Positions 60,859-64,000 of a stretch of 64,000 nucleotides of DNA are shown piece after piece. The stretch is from the NCBI GenBank assembly GCA_019414665.1, contig DXLO01000007.1, positions 16,057 to 80,056 of the forward strand, read 5' to 3'. The notes below the pieces were generated by a model. It ran no database searches. It was not told where the DNA came from and saw nothing but the letters and a program-made list of their open reading frames with translations. The first letter of the stretch is position 1, and every line of letters begins with the position of its first letter. The position numbers and the translations under genes are program-made. Source of the DNA: Bacteroides sp. GTDB taxonomy: Bacteria; Bacteroidota; Bacteroidia; Bacteroidales; Bacteroidaceae.

Positions 60859-61869
60859 TTAAATGTAATTTACTTCCGGATGGATATCAATACCAAACTT
60901 TTCCTTTACCGAAGCAACAACTGCTTCTGCAAGAGCCATGATTTCCTTTCCGGTAGCTCCCCCCAGATTGACAAGGACCAACGCCTGACGGGCATGTACT
61001 CCTGCACGTCCCAACGATTTTCCTTTCCACCCGCAACGATCTATCATCCATCCAGCAGGAACTTTCACACAATCTTCGCCTGCCGGATAAGAAGGCATAT
61101 CGGTATATATGGACTGTAAATCAGCAAACTGCTTTTTAGGAATGACCGGATTCATAAAAAAACTTCCGGCATTTCCCATTTGAGCCGGATCAGGAAGTTT
61201 TTCTTCTCTGATACGAATGATGATACGACGCAGATTATCTAATGTCAACGGACAAGATGCTTTATCCAGTTCTGTACGGATATTACCATAATCTAAATGC
61301 CATACCGGAACTTTACTCAAACGGTAAGTGACATGCGTGACAATATATTTGCCTTTCAGTTCTTGCTTAAATATACTTTTACGATATGCATAACAGCATT
61401 CCTCATTCGAGAACTGCCGTAATTCTCCGGTAGAAACGCAAACTGTATCTACACTTACTATCAAATCTTTAGCCTCAACTCCATAGGCTCCGATATTCTG
61501 TACGGCAGAAGCTCCAACCTCTCCAGGTATCAAAGACAGGTTTACAGCCCCATACAGATTTTTCTGCACAGTGTATGCCACAAAGTCATCCCATACTTCG
61601 CCGGCTCCTACACGCACATCTACAGTATCTGACGTTTCACTTACTACCTCATAACCTTTTATCAAGGAATGAAGTACTGTTCCTTGATAATCGCCCGAAA
61701 AGAGCAAATTACTTCCCCTTCCAATATGTAATAATGGAAGTTCATAATTTTTCTGCTTCAAAAAAGCACAAAGTTCTTCTACTGATTCATATTCAACAAA
61801 ATGTGCAGTACGCACATCCATGCCAAATGTGTTATGATGTAAAAGAGAATAATCTGTCAGTTCTTTCAT
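60859..61869 (-). CDS. murB: UDP-N-acetylenolpyruvoylglucosamine reductase
   Basis: A 336-residue flavoenzyme that completes UDP-MurNAc synthesis. FAD-binding segments: HIGRGSNLLFSGDYQGTVL and LSLIPGEVGASAVQNIGAYG. The Tyr-containing loop (CCYAYRKSIFKQEL), present in type I MurB, is there, as is the catalytic Ser in GNAGSFFMNPVI and the C-terminal Glu in IHPEVNYI. It is 33 bases behind the DUF4348 lipoprotein. Confidence 0.95.
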   Translation of the reverse strand: MKELTDYSLLHHNTFGMDVRTAHFVEYESVEELCAFLKQKNYELPLLHIGRGSNLLFSGDYQGTVLHSLIKGYEVVSETSDTVDVRVGAGEVWDDFVAYTVQKNLYGAVNLSLIPGEVGASAVQNIGAYGVEAKDLIVSVDTVCVSTGELRQFSNEECCYAYRKSIFKQELKGKYIVTHVTYRLSKVPVWHLDYGNIRTELDKASCPLTLDNLRRIIIRIREEKLPDPAQMGNAGSFFMNPVIPKKQFADLQSIYTDMPSYPAGEDCVKVPAGWMIDRCGWKGKSLGRAGVHARQALVLVNLGGATGKEIMALAEAVVASVKEKFGIDIHPEVNYI

Positions 61870-61902
61870 TTTATATTACTATTCTATGCTGAACGGAGCA
61901 AC

Positions 61903-62760
61903 CTAGTCGCTCAAATCTTCAAATTTCATCAATATCCATTTACCTCCGTGATATTCAAAATAAAGCGTATTGCTAAAGCCATTACCAAATCCTTTAAATT
62001 CAATAATTTTCTGATTGGTATCAGGCATTTCCTTCTGTCCGTAATGGACATTAGTCAAACGCTCTTTAAGCATAGGAGGACGAAATGAAAACCACTGTCC
62101 TTCATCCAATGTAGTTTCGAGAATCTGAAATTCATCTTCAGGATCTACAGTCACAAAACTCAATGGACGATGTAAACGTTCAAGCTGGAATATGGAATCG
62201 TTGACAAAATGGTTATAAAAATCGAAAAAATCTTCACGGCCATTCGCATCCGAGGCAAGCTTCTCTTTATTTATAGCTTCCAGATACCAGCAATCAGAAA
62301 CTCGCTCAAAATAATACCGTTTTACTTTTCTCTCTTTCAGATAAATCCAGTCCACCTGTACACTATGCACAGCTGTATCTTTTTCCATCTCCATATCTTC
62401 TTCCTTATCGAAAAGGACAGTATAAACCGGTTCACGACTGAACATAGGATCGTATATCCATTCGTTCTTTGCCATTCGTACTACCTGTTCACCTTTGTAA
62501 TAAGAAATAGGAAACTTCACCCGAGAACGTTGGAAGTGTTCATCGGAAGCAAAATTATAAAAGAAATCGGCAAAGCTTTCATCGGCCGTAGCTGGAACTA
62601 TTTCTTCTACAACCGGAGCTTCTCCCTGCAATGTGTCATGCCCAACTGTCAGCGAGTCAATTTGTTTAGTTAACGTTTCAAAAGGGTCTACATTCTTTTT
62701 TCCTCCCCCACAAGAACTGACCAGCATACATACACAACACCCAAATAAAATTTTTTTCAT
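61903..62760 (-). CDS. DUF4348 lipoprotein
   Basis: A 285-residue lipoprotein: signal peptide with MLVSSC (Cys17), then GGGKKNVD, without an acidic surface signal. Two related mixed alpha/beta halves are seen, each with an SFADFFYNF- or DFFDFYNHF-like helix followed by strands that end in aromatic residues (WYLEAINKE, WILMKFEDLSD). I recognise DUF4348, which has no assigned function. It opens the unit with murB and the MBL hydrolase, which suggests an envelope role. Confidence 0.82.
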   Translation of the reverse strand: MKKILFGCCVCMLVSSCGGGKKNVDPFETLTKQIDSLTVGHDTLQGEAPVVEEIVPATADESFADFFYNFASDEHFQRSRVKFPISYYKGEQVVRMAKNEWIYDPMFSREPVYTVLFDKEEDMEMEKDTAVHSVQVDWIYLKERKVKRYYFERVSDCWYLEAINKEKLASDANGREDFFDFYNHFVNDSIFQLERLHRPLSFVTVDPEDEFQILETTLDEGQWFSFRPPMLKERLTNVHYGQKEMPDTNQKIIEFKGFGNGFSNTLYFEYHGGKWILMKFEDLSD

Positions 62761-62785
62761 CTTAGTGCTTCTGAAAAATCATGTG

Positions 62786-62793
62786 CAAAAATA
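62786..62793 (-). promoter_or_regulatory. Promoter -7 box of the DUF4348-murB-MBL unit
   Basis: Reads TATTTTTG on the minus strand (TAnnTTTG), 26 bases before the ATG at 62760. Confidence 0.55.
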
Positions 62794-62876
62794 CGTCTTT
62801 TTTTCTTTTGGCGAATAAAACATTTACAGTTTTCTTTTTTATGAGCATAAAAAGACAAAATTTCAGTTTAAATCCT

Positions 62877-62884
62877 TACCTTTG
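62877..62884 (+). promoter_or_regulatory. Promoter -7 box of pheS
   Basis: TACCTTTG, perfect TAnnTTTG, 33 bases before the pheS ATG. Confidence 0.6.
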
Positions 62885-62916
62885 TGCACTAGAAAAAAAT
62901 AATAATATAGGAAAAT

Positions 62917-63936
62917 ATGTTAGCAAAAATAGAACAGTTACTTCAGGAAGTGGAGAACTTAACTGCTTCGAATGCAGACGAGCTGGAGGCTCTGCGCATA
63001 AAATACCTAAGTAAAAAAGGTATAATCAATGCGCTTATGGCGGATTTCCGCAATGTACCCGCTGAACAGAAAAAAGAAGTCGGCATGAAACTGAATGAAT
63101 TGAAGAATCATGCTCAGGAGCGTATTAATACACTGAAAGAAGCTTTCGAATGTCAGGATAACAGCGCAGCTGAACTGGACCTGACTCGTACTGCTTACCC
63201 GATAGAGCTGGGTACACGCCACCCGTTAAGCATCGTACGTAACGAAATAATCAATATTTTCAACAGATTGGGATTCACTATTGCTGACGGTCCGGAAGTA
63301 GAAGATGACTGGCATGTATTCTCATCTATGAACTTCCCCGAAGATCATCCGGCACGCGACATGCAGGATACTTTCTTCATAGAAAGTCACCCTGATATTA
63401 TCTTACGTACACATACTTCATCTGTACAGAGCCGCGTAATGGAAGTTTCTAAACCTCCTATCCGCGTAATCTGTCCGGGACGTGTGTATCGTAACGAAGC
63501 TATCAGCTATCGTGCACACTGCTTCTTCCATCAGGTAGAAGGATTGTATATCGATAAGAATGTTTCATTCACAGACTTGAAACAAGTTTTGCTTCAGTTT
63601 GCACAAGAAATGTTCGGTCCTGAAACAAAAATCCGTCTGCGCCCTTCATACTTCCCGTTCACTGAACCTAGTGCGGAAATGGATATCAGCTGCGATATCT
63701 GTGGTGGCGAAGGATGTCCTTTCTGTAAATATACAGGATGGGTAGAAATTTTGGGTTGCGGTATGGTTGACCCTGCTGTACTCGAAGCTAACGGTATCGA
63801 CAGTAAAGTTTACACTGGTTATGCATTCGGTATGGGAGTAGAACGTATTGCCAACTTAAAATATAAAGTAAAAGATTTGCGTATGTTCTCGGAAAACGAT
63901 ACTCGTTTCCTCGAAGAATTCGAAGCAGCAAACTAA
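62917..63936 (+). CDS. pheS: Phenylalanyl-tRNA synthetase alpha subunit
   Basis: A 339-residue class II synthetase subunit that, with PheT, charges tRNA-Phe. The N-terminal coiled coil (LLQEVENLTASNADELEALRIKYLSKKG) is followed by the catalytic domain: GFTIADGPEVEDDWHVFSSMNFPEDHPARD, the motif-2 region RVYRNEAISYRAHCFFHQVEGLYID and motif 3 GMGVERI. Between motifs 2 and 3 it carries four cysteines (CDICGGEGCPFCKYTGW) that look like a zinc knuckle and are absent in E. coli PheS. The next gene lies beyond the window; the last 64 bases hold nothing I can call. Confidence 0.96.
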   Translation: MLAKIEQLLQEVENLTASNADELEALRIKYLSKKGIINALMADFRNVPAEQKKEVGMKLNELKNHAQERINTLKEAFECQDNSAAELDLTRTAYPIELGTRHPLSIVRNEIINIFNRLGFTIADGPEVEDDWHVFSSMNFPEDHPARDMQDTFFIESHPDIILRTHTSSVQSRVMEVSKPPIRVICPGRVYRNEAISYRAHCFFHQVEGLYIDKNVSFTDLKQVLLQFAQEMFGPETKIRLRPSYFPFTEPSAEMDISCDICGGEGCPFCKYTGWVEILGCGMVDPAVLEANGIDSKVYTGYAFGMGVERIANLKYKVKDLRMFSENDTRFLEEFEAAN

Positions 63937-64000
63937 TTTTTTATTATATACGCGAGTTCGGGATAAGTTTTGTTCAAAAGAGCGTGAGTTGGTTTGATTT

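Noticed and set aside
1..64000. Mobile elements, CRISPR arrays, toxin-antitoxin or defence genes
   Set aside because: I looked for transposase or integrase motifs, regularly spaced repeats and known defence domains and saw none; every large ORF is accounted for by chromosomal or PUL functions.

Overview
The window is a stretch of chromosome from a member of the Bacteroidales, most probably Bacteroidaceae (Bacteroides/Phocaeicola type). Three things point there. Genes are repeatedly preceded by the Bacteroidetes -7 box TAnnTTTG (I mapped over 20). There is a SusC/SusD-type glycan-utilisation locus with DUF1735 lipoproteins. The housekeeping set is typical of the group: the acn-icd-gltA half TCA branch, S46 dipeptidyl-peptidases, a B12-dependent ribonucleotide reductase, and a separate MetH activation-domain protein. 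DNA is AT-rich, with promoters and hairpin terminators in most intergenic gaps. I found no rRNA, tRNA, insertion sequence, prophage or CRISPR array.

Layout. 1-9.9 kb: end of topB, an RsmF-like rRNA methyltransferase, thyA-folA, tadA with a small basic protein, yraN, a biotin ligase fused to an MmcQ/YjbR domain, a MATE exporter, a Sel1-repeat protein and an AI-2E family membrane protein. 10.3-25.4 kb: the main accessory region, a leftward polysaccharide/glycan utilisation locus (PUL). In transcription order it holds two GH20 hexosaminidases, SusC, SusD, a GH18 endo-beta-N-acetylglucosaminidase, two DUF1735 surface lipoproteins (one LamG-like, one F5/8-type C), and a third GH20. 25.7-34.8 kb: a bile-acid/sodium symporter-family protein, a peptidoglycan amidase, an MCE/MlaD protein, dnaA, a nitroreductase, nrdJ and folB. 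35.2-42.7 kb: a lone GH95 alpha-fucosidase and the citrate synthase-isocitrate dehydrogenase-aconitase operon. 43-49 kb: an FtsB/DivIC-like gene with an overlapping small membrane protein, two S46 peptidases and a DUF4369 lipoprotein. 49.3-54.2 kb: a tight five-gene operon (polyprenol-phosphate glycosyltransferase, dihydroorotase, MetH activation domain, metallophosphoesterase, PlsC). 54.3-64 kb: dnaX, a queuosine operon (transporter-queC-queF) with a preQ1-I-like leader, corA, nth, an MBL hydrolase, murB, a DUF4348 lipoprotein and pheS.

How it fits together. The PUL reads as a system for GlcNAc-rich glycans, most likely N-glycans. A surface GH18 enzyme with a complete DxxDxDxE motif would release the glycan, DUF1735 lipoproteins would help capture it, SusCD would import it, and three GH20 enzymes would remove beta-linked GlcNAc/GalNAc. 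Residues after the lipobox cysteine are acidic in the presumed surface proteins and basic in the GH20s, which supports this division of place. No sigma/anti-sigma, HTCS or SusR-type regulator lies beside it. Hairpins inside the operon suggest graded expression.

Most interesting items: the MmcQ-BirA fusion, the preQ1-I-like leader before the queuosine genes, the PUL with three GH20s and no adjacent regulator, and an S46 pair whose S1 residues (Arg versus Gly) predict DPP11-like and DPP7-like specificity. I found no clearly unprecedented system. All functional calls rest on reading motifs by eye.
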